From Lichenibacterium minor (GTDB lineage: Bacteria; Pseudomonadota; Alphaproteobacteria; Rhizobiales; Beijerinckiaceae), in the NCBI RefSeq assembly GCF_004137685.1, contig NZ_QYBB01000002.1, positions 124,001 through 188,000 of the forward strand: a stretch of 64,000 nt of DNA, written 5' to 3'. Shown in pieces: positions 25,292-33,757 of this stretch; position 1 is the first letter of the stretch; each line of letters starts with the position of its first letter. The translations under genes and the position numbers were made by a program. The notes under the pieces are model-generated. The model made no database searches and was not told the origin of the DNA. It saw nothing but the letters and a program-made list of their open reading frames with translations.

Positions 25292-25573
25292 ATGACCGAT
25301 GCGGCGACCCTCACCCTGACCCTCGACCCCGAGCTGCTCGAAAGCTTCGTCGCCGAGGCGGATGCCGCGATGCGGCCGGCCGACGACGTGCTGCGCGACC
25401 TCGTGCGGGACTTCGTCGATCGCCACCGCTCGGCCCGCGACGCCGAGATCGACGGAGCGTTGCGCGAGGCGGACAATCCAGAGGTGAAGCGCGTTTCTCA
25501 CGACGAGGCCGTCGCCCGACTGAGGCAGCAACGCGCCGGGATGAACGATCGCGCGCGGCGCTCGGTCGGATGA
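25292..25573 (+). CDS. ParD-like antitoxin
   Basis: A 93-residue protein from ATG 25292, set by a perfect AGGAGG at 25281-25286. The N-terminal part TLTLTLDPELLESFVAEAD followed by DVLRDLVRDFVDRH has the strand-helix-helix pattern of a ribbon-helix-helix DNA-binding fold. The C-terminal half, EADNPEVKRVSHDEAVARLR, is the toxin-neutralising tail. It should bind the toxin encoded next and repress its own promoter. The toxin ATG overlaps its stop by four bases (ATGA). Confidence 0.8.
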   Translation: MTDAATLTLTLDPELLESFVAEADAAMRPADDVLRDLVRDFVDRHRSARDAEIDGALREADNPEVKRVSHDEAVARLRQQRAGMNDRARRSVG

Positions 25574-25854
25574 GGATCGAATGGCTGCCGATCGCCATCG
25601 ACAGTCTGCAGGATCAACTCGACTATATCGGGCATCGCAATGTCGACGCCGCTCTCTCCTACAGCCGGCGCGTCGAGGCGGCGGTCGGACGCCTCATGGC
25701 TCACCCTTTGCTCGGGCGCTCGGGGCATCGGCCAGGAACCCGCGAGCTCGTCGTCTCCGGCACGCCTTTTCTCGTCGTCTATCGTGTCCAGGACGATGTC
25801 ATCACCGTCCTGCGCCTGTTCCACGGCGCCCAGGACCGGCCCAATTCGCCGTGA
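25570..25854 (+). CDS. RelE/ParE-family toxin
   Basis: A 94-residue toxin. The start MRIEWLPIAIDSLQDQLDYI and the middle RRVEAAVGRLMAHPLLGRSG followed by RPGTRELVVSGTPFLVVYRV are the standard ParE pattern (helix, P-x-x-G-R, GTRELVV, strand). ParE members poison gyrase; RelE members cut mRNA on the ribosome. The conserved C-terminus VITVLRLFHGAQDRP supports the ParE branch. It overlaps the antitoxin gene by four bases, the usual coupled arrangement. Confidence 0.9.
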   Translation: MRIEWLPIAIDSLQDQLDYIGHRNVDAALSYSRRVEAAVGRLMAHPLLGRSGHRPGTRELVVSGTPFLVVYRVQDDVITVLRLFHGAQDRPNSP

Positions 25855-25864
25855 TGTCCCCGTC

Positions 25865-26230
25865 GTGACCATCCTCGCCCTCGACCACGTCCAGCTCGCC
25901 ATGCCGCCCGGGCGCGAAGCGGAAGCGCGCGCCTTCTACGCCGGGCTGCTCGACCTCGCCGAGCGGGAGAAACCCGAGCCGCTGCGCGCGCGGGGCGGCT
26001 GCTGGTTCGAGCGGGGCGCCGTCGCGGTCCACCTCGGCGTCGAGGACCCGTTCACCCCGGCCCGCAAGGCGCATCCGGCCTTCCGGGTCGACGATCTTTC
26101 CGCCCTCGCGGCACGGCTCGCCGCGGCAGGCCACCCGACGCGCGCCGACATCCCGCTCGACGGCTGCGACCGTGTCTTCGTCGACGATCCCTTCGGCAAC
26201 CGGATCGAACTGGTGCAGGCGAGATCCTGA
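25865..26230 (+). CDS. VOC-family (glyoxalase-like) metalloenzyme
   Basis: A 121-residue protein from GTG 25865 (MTILALDHVQLAMPPGREAE), chosen because the domain begins there. It holds one VOC module of paired beta-alpha-beta-beta-beta units. Metal ligands are likely His8 (DHVQLAM), His in VAVHLGVED and Glu in NRIELVQAR. The ending DDPFGNRIELVQ is typical of the family. It probably works as a dimer on a small metabolite, but substrate cannot be called. It begins 10 bases after the toxin gene, probably by chance. Confidence 0.82.
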   Translation: MTILALDHVQLAMPPGREAEARAFYAGLLDLAEREKPEPLRARGGCWFERGAVAVHLGVEDPFTPARKAHPAFRVDDLSALAARLAAAGHPTRADIPLDGCDRVFVDDPFGNRIELVQARS

Positions 26231-26237
26231 GCGGGGA

Positions 26238-28352
26238 TCACGGCCCCGTCCGCACCCCGTCCCGCTTCGCTTCCGCCGTCAGCCGCGCGGCATCCTCGGG
26301 CAGCATCAGCCGCGCCGCCACGAGGTCGGCGCCGGCGCGCTCGACGGCGGCCGCATAGACGTCCGGCGTGGGATAGCGCTCGGCCAGCGAGGGGCGCGGG
26401 TCGCCGGCGGCGTCGCGCTCGGCCCTGGTGGCGGCGAAGGGCACGAACGAGCCCTGGAAGTTGCAGAAGCCGCCTTCGAACAGCTCCGGCCTGAACGCGT
26501 TCCAGCCCGTGTAGGTGCCGATGGGCACCCGCACGTAGACGTCGCGCACGCCGGCCACGTCGATGCCGTCGGCGTCCACCTGCGGCACCAGCACGCCGTA
26601 GCTCGCCATGCCGCGCCGCGGCGGCACGAGCGTCTCGACGCCCGAGGACTCGCCCGGCCGCCAGTCCGGGCCACGGTCGAGCACGTGCAGCGCGTCGAAG
26701 GCGGCGCTGTAGCGCAGCGGGGGCCGGTCCACCCCGCCGTAGCGCGTCGCCGGCACGGCGGGGAAGCGCAGCTCGTCGGGCGCCACCAGCGTGCCGTCCG
26801 CGATGCGGGGCACGGCGGAAGGCGGCGGGTCGCGGCCGTCGCGCACCCACTCGACGAGGTCCGTCAGCAGCGCCCGCATGGTCCAGGTATGAGGGTTGGG
26901 ATTGGACTGCTGGGTGCAGAGCGAAGGAGCGGCGGGCAGCGGCAGGGGCGGCGGCGCGTGCTGGGTCGAGGCCATGATGAAGGTGCGCACCTCCGCAGGT
27001 TCGGGCGCGTCGGCCCGTCCGAGCGGATCCGTCACGCCCAGCGACTGGCGCCCTTCCCAGAACTCGAGCGCCGTCGCGGCGTGGACCAGCTTCGGGCAGG
27101 TGCCGTCCGCCGTGCAGCGGTCGAGGAGGCCCTGGCGGCGCCCCGTCAACGGGTCCGCCTCGGGCGCGTAGGTGAAGGGGAAGTCGTAGGCCGGGTAGTC
27201 GTGGTCGATCTGCTGGCCCCAGGCGCGGCCCGGCTGGGCGAAGCGCATGTTCAGCGGCATCAGCCCGCCGCCGATGTGGGGCAGCGCGCCGTCGAAGACG
27301 CGCGTCCCGTCCTCGCCGCGGTTGAAGCCGAGCGCGACGAGGCTGCGGATGAAGCGGCCGCTCTGCGACGTGCCCATGATGACCCGCTTCACGCCGGGCC
27401 CGTGCGCCACGGGGTTGGGCGCCCCGGCGTCGTCGCGCTCGGCCGTGCCGAGGAAGGTGCCGAGGTCGCGCGCCGCCGCGAAGCCCAGCCCCATGACCAG
27501 GGGGTCCTTCGCCCGGTAGGTCAGGTCGTAGAGGCGGCCCGGCTGGAAGCCCGCGGGATAACAGACCTGCCGGTCGTTCGGCGCCTGGCAGTCGCCGAAG
27601 CGCCATTCGGAGGCGGGGATCGGCACCGGCGCCGCGGTGGCAGAAGCCCGCACCGTGAGGGTGGGGCGGAAGCCGTCCGGGAAGGCCGCGGCATTGTCCG
27701 TCGAGGCCGCGGGGGCGCCGGCCGTGCTCATGCCGGTGAACCAGCCCGAGCCGAGGTTCTGCACGGTCGCGGGCTTCTGGAGCGCGAACTCGGCCCGCAC
27801 CGTGCCGGTGATGGCGGAACCGTCGGGGGCCTGCGCCACCGGCGCGGAGAACGGCATGCGGCCGTCGCCCGGCAGCACGTCGGCCTGCCAGCCGAACCAC
27901 ACCAGCGTGTAGCCCTGGCGCTGCAGCCAGCCGTCGCCGGGATTCTCCAACCGGTTGGTGACGCCGTTGCCGGGCGGCACGTCGGCGTTGAACAGGTTCA
28001 GCGCGCCCTTGTTGCCGCGGTTCACCACGTTGAACAGCACGACGCGGTTGCCCTTGGCCGGATCGGCGGGGCGCAGGATCTCGACGTCGGTGTCGTATGC
28101 GACCAGGCCGCGGGCGTTTCGCGGCGCGAGCGCGATGTCCTGGATGGTCGCGTTCCCCGGCTCCTTCGGGTCCACCTCGCCGTGGGCGCGGCCGATCACC
28201 CGCTCGAAGGCCCCGGCGGCCCCGAAGGAGGCGCCGCCGAAGGCCGGCTCGACGCGCAACACGTCGATGCGGGTGATGCGGGCGGCGGCGGGGGTCGCCG
28301 CTACGGCGCCGGCGAAGAGCAAGGCCGCGCGGCGGCCTCGGATGCGGGGCAT
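26238..28352 (-). CDS. Large exported alpha/beta hydrolase (alpha/beta hydrolase domain-containing family)
   Basis: A 704-residue protein from ATG 28352, which restores a signal peptide (MPRIRGRRAALLFAGAVAAT) after a GAGGACAC RBS; the longer frame runs through the divergent promoter. The family is the large Abhydrolase_10-like group. The putative nucleophile elbow is IMGTSQSGRFIRSL. Other conserved pieces are FNVVNRGNKGALNLFN near the N-terminus, QQSNPNPHTWTMRALL and GTYTGWNAFR toward the end. It probably hydrolyses an ester in the periplasm. Substrate is unknown and neighbours give no pathway. Confidence 0.82.
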   Translation of the reverse strand: MPRIRGRRAALLFAGAVAATPAAARITRIDVLRVEPAFGGASFGAAGAFERVIGRAHGEVDPKEPGNATIQDIALAPRNARGLVAYDTDVEILRPADPAKGNRVVLFNVVNRGNKGALNLFNADVPPGNGVTNRLENPGDGWLQRQGYTLVWFGWQADVLPGDGRMPFSAPVAQAPDGSAITGTVRAEFALQKPATVQNLGSGWFTGMSTAGAPAASTDNAAAFPDGFRPTLTVRASATAAPVPIPASEWRFGDCQAPNDRQVCYPAGFQPGRLYDLTYRAKDPLVMGLGFAAARDLGTFLGTAERDDAGAPNPVAHGPGVKRVIMGTSQSGRFIRSLVALGFNRGEDGTRVFDGALPHIGGGLMPLNMRFAQPGRAWGQQIDHDYPAYDFPFTYAPEADPLTGRRQGLLDRCTADGTCPKLVHAATALEFWEGRQSLGVTDPLGRADAPEPAEVRTFIMASTQHAPPPLPLPAAPSLCTQQSNPNPHTWTMRALLTDLVEWVRDGRDPPPSAVPRIADGTLVAPDELRFPAVPATRYGGVDRPPLRYSAAFDALHVLDRGPDWRPGESSGVETLVPPRRGMASYGVLVPQVDADGIDVAGVRDVYVRVPIGTYTGWNAFRPELFEGGFCNFQGSFVPFAATRAERDAAGDPRPSLAERYPTPDVYAAAVERAGADLVAARLMLPEDAARLTAEAKRDGVRTGP

Positions 28353-28497
28353 GGGCGTGTCCTCGTGGGGCACCGCTCTCGGGCGGCGTCGCTTCCGCTG
28401 ATAGCGGCGGCGTTTCTCGGCGGCAAGGAGGGCCGCGGTCACCTGGACGCCGCCCTCCACCGCTGCCATCTTGCGATCGCACAGCCGAGACCGCGCC

Positions 28498-28992
28498 ATG
28501 ACGTCCCTAGACCCGCTCGCGGGCGACGCGCCGCCCGACGGCCGCGACCTCGTCCTCAACCGTTTCGTCAACGCGGCGCCGGCGGCGCTCTACCGCTGCT
28601 GGACGGAACCCGAGCTGCTCCGCCGCTGGTTCGCACCCGAGCCCTGGACCGTGCCGGTGGCGGAGCTCGACCTCCGCGTCGGCGGCGCGAGCCACATCGT
28701 GATGCGCGCGCCCGACGGCACCGACTATCCGAGCCGCGGCGTCTACCTGGAGCTCGTGCCTGGGGAACGCGTCGTCTTCACCGACGCCTTCGCCGACGCG
28801 TGGACGCCCGCCGCGAAGCCGTTCATGACGGTGGTGCTGAGCTTCGCCGCCCACGAGACGGGCTGGACGCATTACACGATCCGCGTCCGCCACTGGACCG
28901 TCGCCGACCGCGAGGCGCACGAGAACAGGGGCTTCCACCAGGGCTGGGGCCGCTGCGCCGACCAGCTGGCGCGGCTCGCCGAGAGCCTATGA
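28498..28992 (+). CDS. AHSA1/SRPBCC-domain protein
   Basis: A 164-residue helix-grip protein from ATG 28498. The signature is LVLNRFVNAAPAALYRCWTE followed by PELLRRWFAPEPWTV, the standard AHSA1 (Aha1/CalC-like) start. The middle YPSRGVYLELVPGERVVFTD and the end HQGWGRCADQLARLAE also match. These proteins bind hydrophobic ligands; many small bacterial ones have no assigned function. Its 3' end overlaps the convergent MFS gene by six bases. It shares a divergent upstream region with the large exported hydrolase. Confidence 0.88.
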   Translation: MTSLDPLAGDAPPDGRDLVLNRFVNAAPAALYRCWTEPELLRRWFAPEPWTVPVAELDLRVGGASHIVMRAPDGTDYPSRGVYLELVPGERVVFTDAFADAWTPAAKPFMTVVLSFAAHETGWTHYTIRVRHWTVADREAHENRGFHQGWGRCADQLARLAESL

Positions 28993-30384
28993 CCTCCGCG
29001 CCACCTCGGCGCCCGCGTCGGCCGGCAGCCGCAGCGCGTCGAGCGCCGCCGCGACCCCCGCGAGGCTGACCAGCGCGAAGGCGATGCGGAACTCCGCCGG
29101 CGTGGCGTGGAGCGCGCTGGCGGGGCGCCAAACCTCGGCCAGCCGCAGCGCCAGGGCGCCCAGGGCCACCCCGAACCCGAAGCCGAACTGCTGGAACATG
29201 TTGAACAGCGTGTTGGCGCCGCCCATCGCGTCGGGCGCGATCTCGGCGAAGGCCAGCGTGTTGATCGTGGTCAGCCCCATGGAGCGCGTCGCGCCCGCGA
29301 CGGCGAGCAGCAGGAGCGTCACGGGCAGCGGCGTCGCGGGCGACAGCCCCGCCAGGGCCAGGATGGCCAGGGATGCCAGCAGGGCGTCGGCGACCAGCAC
29401 GCGCTTGAAGCCGAAGCGCTGGAGCACCGCCGTGGTCAGCGGCTTCATGCCGAGGTTGCCGAGGAACAGCGCCAGCACCAGCAGGCCCGACCGGAAGGCG
29501 TCGAGTCCGAAGCCGACCTGGAACAGCAGCGGCAGCAGGAACGGCACCGCCCCCACCGCCACGCGGAACAGCGTGCCCCCGCGCATGCAGACGGAGAAGC
29601 TCCGCACCGCGAAGCCGTCGAGCTGCAGGATGGCGGCGGGGTGGCGCCGCAGGTGCCGCAGCGCCGGTCCGCCGAGTGCGACCGCTGCGGCCGCGCAGGC
29701 GCCGACCAGCCGCCAATCGACGGCCTCGCGTCCCATCAGCTCGACGGCGCCGAGCAGCGCCAGCACGGCCGAGCCCACGAGCGCGAAGCCGGGCGCGTCG
29801 AAGCGGCGGGGCGTGCCGGCACGCGCGGTCGGCACGACCCGCGCGGCGAGCCACAGGCCGAGGAGGCCGATCGGCAGGTTGATGAAGAAGATCCAGCGCC
29901 AGGACGCTGCCGTGACGATGAAGCCGCCGAGCGGCGGCGCGATCACCGGCGCCGTCAGGGCCGGCCAGGTCAGGATGGCCATGACCCGCATGAGGTCGGG
30001 CTTCGGCGTGGCGCGCAGCACCGCGAGCCTCCCCACCGGCACCATCAGCGCCCCGCCCGCGCCCTGGACGATGCGGGCCAGGGTGAAGGAGGCGAGGCCG
30101 GTCGACAGGCCGCAGGCCACGGAAGCCAGGGTGAAGACCCCGACGGCGGCGCAGAACACCCGCCGCGCCCCGAAGCGCTCCGCCGCCCAGCCGCTGGCCG
30201 GCAGCAGCAGCGCCAGGGTGAACAGGTAGGCCGACACGCCCACCGACAGATCGACGGGGCGCAGGCCGAAGTCGCGCGCCATGGCGGGCAGCGCGGTGGC
30301 GATCACCGTGCCGTCGAGGAATTCCATGAAGAAGGCCCCCGCGACGAGCAGCGGCAGCGTGCGGGGGTGGGCGAGAAGCGACAT
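28987..30384 (-). CDS. MFS drug/solute exporter (DHA2-like)
   Basis: A 465-residue inner-membrane transporter with about 14 hydrophobic segments. The DHA-type motif C and others are visible: FFMEFLDGTVIATALPAMA in helix 1, LARIVQGAGGALMVPVGRL, and PVIAPPLGGFIVTAASWRWIF (motif with GGF...WRW). The late helices read LFNMFQQFGFGFGVALGALA. Such pumps use the proton gradient to export hydrophobic compounds. No regulator or membrane-fusion partner is adjacent. It is 66 bp downstream of dadA on the same strand, so it may be read from the glycine-riboswitch transcript. Confidence 0.9.
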   Translation of the reverse strand: MSLLAHPRTLPLLVAGAFFMEFLDGTVIATALPAMARDFGLRPVDLSVGVSAYLFTLALLLPASGWAAERFGARRVFCAAVGVFTLASVACGLSTGLASFTLARIVQGAGGALMVPVGRLAVLRATPKPDLMRVMAILTWPALTAPVIAPPLGGFIVTAASWRWIFFINLPIGLLGLWLAARVVPTARAGTPRRFDAPGFALVGSAVLALLGAVELMGREAVDWRLVGACAAAAVALGGPALRHLRRHPAAILQLDGFAVRSFSVCMRGGTLFRVAVGAVPFLLPLLFQVGFGLDAFRSGLLVLALFLGNLGMKPLTTAVLQRFGFKRVLVADALLASLAILALAGLSPATPLPVTLLLLAVAGATRSMGLTTINTLAFAEIAPDAMGGANTLFNMFQQFGFGFGVALGALALRLAEVWRPASALHATPAEFRIAFALVSLAGVAAALDALRLPADAGAEVARRS

Positions 30385-30414
30385 GAGGCAGGGGGGTCCG
30401 ATCCGATCCCGCCC

Positions 30415-30440
30415 ATCCCCGCCTGCGCGGGGACGAGCGG
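30415..30440. repeat. 26-bp GC-rich palindromic repeat, copy 1
   Basis: ATCCCCGCC, three to four bases, then GCGGGGAC-type arms and GAGCGG. It matches 35370-35395 at all but one of 26 positions. The core CCCCGCnnGCGGGG can form a short hairpin. It lies in the gap between dadA and the MFS gene. Confidence 0.65.
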
Positions 30441-30450
30441 CATGCGGGGA

Positions 30451-31710
30451 TCAGGCGGCGTGGCGCACCCCGCCCGCGTCGGCGTGGCCGACCTCCTCGG
30501 CGACGAGCTCGGCCGTGGCGGCCGACAGCGTCCAGCCGAGGTGGCCGTGGCCGGTGTTGTAGAACACGCCCGGCCGCTTGCCCCGGCCCACGCGCGGCAG
30601 CATGTCGGGCATCATCGGGCGGAGGCCCGCCCAGGGGATGACCTTGGAGGTGTCGACGGCGGGGAACAGCCCGCGCGTCCAATCGACCAGCGGCTTCACC
30701 CGGTCGGCGCGGATGTCGCGGTTCTCGCCGTTGAACTCGGCCGTGCCGGCGACGCGGAACCGGTCGGCGCCGAGGCGGCTCGACACGATCTTGGTTTCGT
30801 CGTCGAGCAGGCTCACCCAGGGCGCGGCGCGGCGGCTTTCCCCCTGCAGGTCGACGGTGATCGAGTAGCCCTTCACGGGATAGATGTTGACGCGATCGCC
30901 GAGCCCGTGGGCCAGCCCGCGGCTGGCGAGGCCGGCGCAGATCACCACGCCGTCGACCGCCACCGCTTCCGCGGCGCCCGGGACGGCCCCGTGCTGGTGC
31001 GCCGGGGACCAGCGCACCTCGTAGCCTCCCGCCGCGGGCTCGATCCCCGACACGTCGGCGTCGTAGACGAAGCGGGCGCCGCGCTTCAGGCAGGCCGCCG
31101 CCAGGCCGCGGGTGAAGCGGTGGATGTCGCCCGTGGAATCCGATTCCGTGAAGAAGCCGCCGTAATAGTCGCCGTGCAGCGCGGGCTCGATCGCCTTCAT
31201 CTCGGACGGGGACACGCTGCGGCGGTCGAGCCCGCCCCGCCGAAGCAGCCCGTCGACGCGGGCGGCGTGGTCGTGGCCCCGCTTGGTGCGGTAGACGTGC
31301 AGGATGCCGCGCGTTTCGAGGTCGAAGTCGATGTTCTCGCGCCCGGCGATGTCGAACAGGCGCTGGCGCGCCGCGATGGCGAGCTTCGTGGTGGCGACCG
31401 TGTTGGCCTCGTATTTCGGGATGTTGGCCACGAACTCGGCCAGCCACGAATATTTGTGCCAGGACGGCCGCGGGTTCAGCAGCAGGGGCGCGTCGCTCTT
31501 GGCGAGCCATTTCAGGCCCTTGAGCACGGTGGGCCAGGAGTTCCACACTTCGGCGTTGCTGGCCGACAGCTGGCCGCCGTTGGCGAAGGAGGTTTCCATC
31601 GCGGCGTAGCGCTGCCGGTCGAAGACCGTGACGCTGAAGCCGCGGTCGAGCAGCGAATAGGCGGTGGTGATGCCGGTGATGCCGGCGCCGATGACGGCGA
31701 TGTGATTCAT
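30451..31710 (-). CDS. dadA: D-amino acid dehydrogenase/glycine-type oxidase (DadA family)
   Basis: A 419-residue flavoprotein of the DAO superfamily. The FAD-binding motif is IAVIGAGITGITTAYSLLDRG. DadA-specific pieces include SFANGGQLSASNAEVWNSWP and the C-terminal GHGHLGWTLSAATAELVAEE. It oxidises an amino acid to the 2-oxo acid plus ammonia and passes electrons to the quinone pool. A tandem glycine riboswitch lies directly upstream, so its natural role is probably tied to excess glycine rather than D-alanine. The start ATG 31710 has a GAGGTG RBS. The MFS gene follows 66 bp later. Confidence 0.92.
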   Translation of the reverse strand: MNHIAVIGAGITGITTAYSLLDRGFSVTVFDRQRYAAMETSFANGGQLSASNAEVWNSWPTVLKGLKWLAKSDAPLLLNPRPSWHKYSWLAEFVANIPKYEANTVATTKLAIAARQRLFDIAGRENIDFDLETRGILHVYRTKRGHDHAARVDGLLRRGGLDRRSVSPSEMKAIEPALHGDYYGGFFTESDSTGDIHRFTRGLAAACLKRGARFVYDADVSGIEPAAGGYEVRWSPAHQHGAVPGAAEAVAVDGVVICAGLASRGLAHGLGDRVNIYPVKGYSITVDLQGESRRAAPWVSLLDDETKIVSSRLGADRFRVAGTAEFNGENRDIRADRVKPLVDWTRGLFPAVDTSKVIPWAGLRPMMPDMLPRVGRGKRPGVFYNTGHGHLGWTLSAATAELVAEEVGHADAGGVRHAA

Positions 31711-31779
31711 GGAGATGCACCTCGGGACGGGATGGCGGTGCAGGATCCGGGCCGCTCGTCGCGGCCGTCCGGTCCTGAC

Positions 31780-31975
31780 CCCTCTCTGTCACGGGTACCT
31801 GAGAGATTGCCCACCCGACTTGGCCGGACGGCTTCCCCTTCGGCGGGCACGATGGGGCGGAAACCCCGTGCCTCTCTCCAGAGTGCTCTCGCGCCGTGGT
31901 CCTTTTGCCTGAGAGTTTCCGGGGCGGTTGCTCCGTCGGCGCCCCGAATCCGTCACCGGTCCGAGGTCTCTCCCG
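31780..31975 (-). promoter_or_regulatory. Tandem glycine riboswitch (gcvT motif) controlling dadA
   Basis: Read on the minus strand, two glycine aptamers stand in tandem. The first begins with GAGAGACC near 31973 and contains CCGGAAACTCTCAGGCAAAA around 31899-31922. The second begins GGAGAGAGGC near 31880 and ends CAATCTCTCAGGTACC near 31795-31810. The CTCTCAGG cores and paired GAGAG stems are the family hallmark. The second aptamer ends about 70 bases before the dadA start, leaving room for an expression platform. Two-aptamer glycine switches usually turn genes on when glycine is high. Placement before a DadA-type gene instead of gcvTHP is the notable point. Confidence 0.92.
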
Positions 31976-32055
31976 CAGCGCTTGGCGAGCGACGGGATCA
32001 TGACAGGTCGACGCAGGCGGCGCAACCCGCCGGTTCGCCGGCCGGTCGGCGTCGG

Positions 32056-32832
32056 TCAGGTCCGCGGCGCCACCTTCCGCAGCCACAGGCTCACCTCGGG
32101 GGCGCCCGGCGCCAGCGGCAGGGCTTCGACGACGCTCCCGCGGAGCAGCGCCGTGCGGGTCGCCACGTAGCGGCTGGCGAAGACGATCGCGTAGCCGCCC
32201 CCGCCGAGCAGCGCCCCCACGGCCGTCTGCTCGTTGTAGCGCCGGCCCGCCCAGGCGGCGGGGTAGCGGTCCGGCAGGAACACGTCGTGGAAATGCACCA
32301 GCGCGCCCGCCGGCAGGCGCGGCAACACGTCGAGCAGCAGCCGGTCGACCTCGCCGCCCTCGTCGGCCACGTGGCTGGAATCCACGAACACCACGTCGTT
32401 CGCGGCGAAGCCCACAGCCGCCGCGGCGTCCTCCGGCCCGAAGGGCCGCGCCGCGTGGCGCAGCGGCAGGCCGGCCAGCGGCGCCCGCGGGCGGGGGTCG
32501 ACGCAGGCGAAGTCGGTGGCGAGCCCGCCGTCGGCGATGGCCTGGGCCATGAAGCGGGACGAATGCCCGCAGCCGACCTCCAGGATGCGCGCCGGCCGCG
32601 CGTCCCGCACGATCGTGTAGGCCGCGACGGCGTCGAGGCGCGGGAACCAGTCCTGCTCGAAGCGGGCCGGCCGCTCGCCGACGAGGCCGGGGCCGCCGCC
32701 GAGGATGCGGGCGAAGTCCGCCGCGTGGCGCCCGGCCGCCGCCAGCACGGCGCGGAACGAGGGCTCCGCCGCGGCGAAGAGCGGCGTCAGGGCCGGATAG
32801 GCGGGATGGGGGGCATCGGGCGGAAAGGGCAC
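32056..32832 (-). CDS. Class I SAM-dependent methyltransferase (Methyltransf_24 type)
   Basis: A 258-residue protein starting at GTG 32832, with a weak RBS, so the start is uncertain. Motif I is RILEVGCGHSSRFMAQAIAD. Later strands include NDVVFVDSSHVADEGGEVDR and GALVHFHDVFLPDRYP, the pattern of class I methyltransferases that act on small molecules or glycans. No partner pathway is adjacent. It lies between the riboswitch region and ppsR on the same strand. Function beyond methyl transfer cannot be called. Confidence 0.82.
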   Translation of the reverse strand: MPFPPDAPHPAYPALTPLFAAAEPSFRAVLAAAGRHAADFARILGGGPGLVGERPARFEQDWFPRLDAVAAYTIVRDARPARILEVGCGHSSRFMAQAIADGGLATDFACVDPRPRAPLAGLPLRHAARPFGPEDAAAAVGFAANDVVFVDSSHVADEGGEVDRLLLDVLPRLPAGALVHFHDVFLPDRYPAAWAGRRYNEQTAVGALLGGGGYAIVFASRYVATRTALLRGSVVEALPLAPGAPEVSLWLRKVAPRT

Positions 32833-32920
32833 GGGGAAGCTCGGCGGTCGCGAGGGTTGGGAAGCGCCAGGGTTCCGCCCTGGACCGGCCGAAGGGCACG
32901 GCCCTTTCGCGAACCGGCCT

Positions 32921-33757
32921 TCATGCCTGGGTGATGAACTTCATCCGGTGCGCCTTGTGCAGGTCGATGATCGCCGCGGCGGTTTCCTCGATGGAGCGGC
33001 GCGTCACGTCGATCGTCGGCCAGCCGTGCTGGGCGAAGAGCCGCCGCGAACTCGCGATCTCCTCCGACACGGACATGCGGTCGACATAGGGCGTTTCCTT
33101 GTCGGCGGCGTTGAGCGACAGCAGCCGGTTCTGCCGGATCTGCACGATGCGCTCGGGCGAGGCGAGCAGCCCCACCACCAGCGGGTTCTTCAGCTTCTCC
33201 AGCCCCGGCGGCAGCGGCACGCCCGGCACCAGCGGGATGTTGGCGGTGCGGACGCCGCGGTTGGCGAGGTAGATGCTCGTCGGCGTCTTCGACGTGCGGC
33301 TCACCCCGAGCAGCAACACGTCGGCCTCCTCGTAGCCTTCCGCGGTCTGCCCGTCGTCGTGCATCATCGTGTAGTTCAGCGCGTCGATGCGCTTGAAGTA
33401 ATCGGCGTTGAGCATGTGCTGGGCGCCGGGCCTCGGCGTCGAGGTCGCGCCGAGGTAGGAGCCGAACAGCGACAGGATCGGCTGCAGCACCGACAGGCAG
33501 GGCGAGCCGGACTCGCGGCAGGCCTCCTCCAGGCGGTGGCTCAGCTCCTGGTCGACCAGCGTGAACAGGACGATGCCGGGGGCGGCCTCGATCTCCGCGA
33601 TGGCGCGGTCGAGCTGGGCCCGCGAGCGCACGAGCGGATACACGTGCTCGATCGACGACACGTCCTGGTACTGGGCCGCGACGGCGCGGCTGGCCGCGAT
33701 CAGCGTTTCGCCCGTCGAATCCGAGATCAGGTGGAGGTGGAAGTAATGCCGTCCCAT
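32921..33757 (-). CDS. ppsR: PEP synthase / pyruvate phosphate dikinase regulatory protein (DUF299)
   Basis: A 278-residue bifunctional kinase and phosphorylase that inactivates and reactivates PEP synthase or PPDK by ADP-dependent Thr phosphorylation. ATG 33757 ([19 protein letters not shown]) is the family start. The P-loop-like [20 protein letters not shown] is present, as is [13 protein letters not shown]. The long upstream frame is read-through. In Caulobacter the orthologous DUF299 gene (CC_0001) flanks the chromosomal origin opposite hemE, and here it is again divergent from hemE. Which of PPDK or PEP synthase it controls cannot be told. Confidence 0.95.
   Translation of the reverse strand: MGRHYFHLHLISDSTGETLIAASRAVAAQYQDVSSIEHVYPLVRSRAQLDRAIAEIEAAPGIVLFTLVDQELSHRLEEACRESGSPCLSVLQPILSLFGSYLGATSTPRPGAQHMLNADYFKRIDALNYTMMHDDGQTAEGYEEADVLLLGVSRTSKTPTSIYLANRGVRTANIPLVPGVPLPPGLEKLKNPLVVGLLASPERIVQIRQNRLLSLNAADKETPYVDRMSVSEEIASSRRLFAQHGWPTIDVTRRSIEETAAAIIDLHKAHRMKFITQA

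Noticed and set aside
28823..32899. Minus-strand frame of about 1358 codons spanning the MFS, dadA and methyltransferase genes
   Set aside because: It runs in a different frame through three genes with intact families and through the riboswitch. Its translation is low-complexity Arg/Ala/Gly text.
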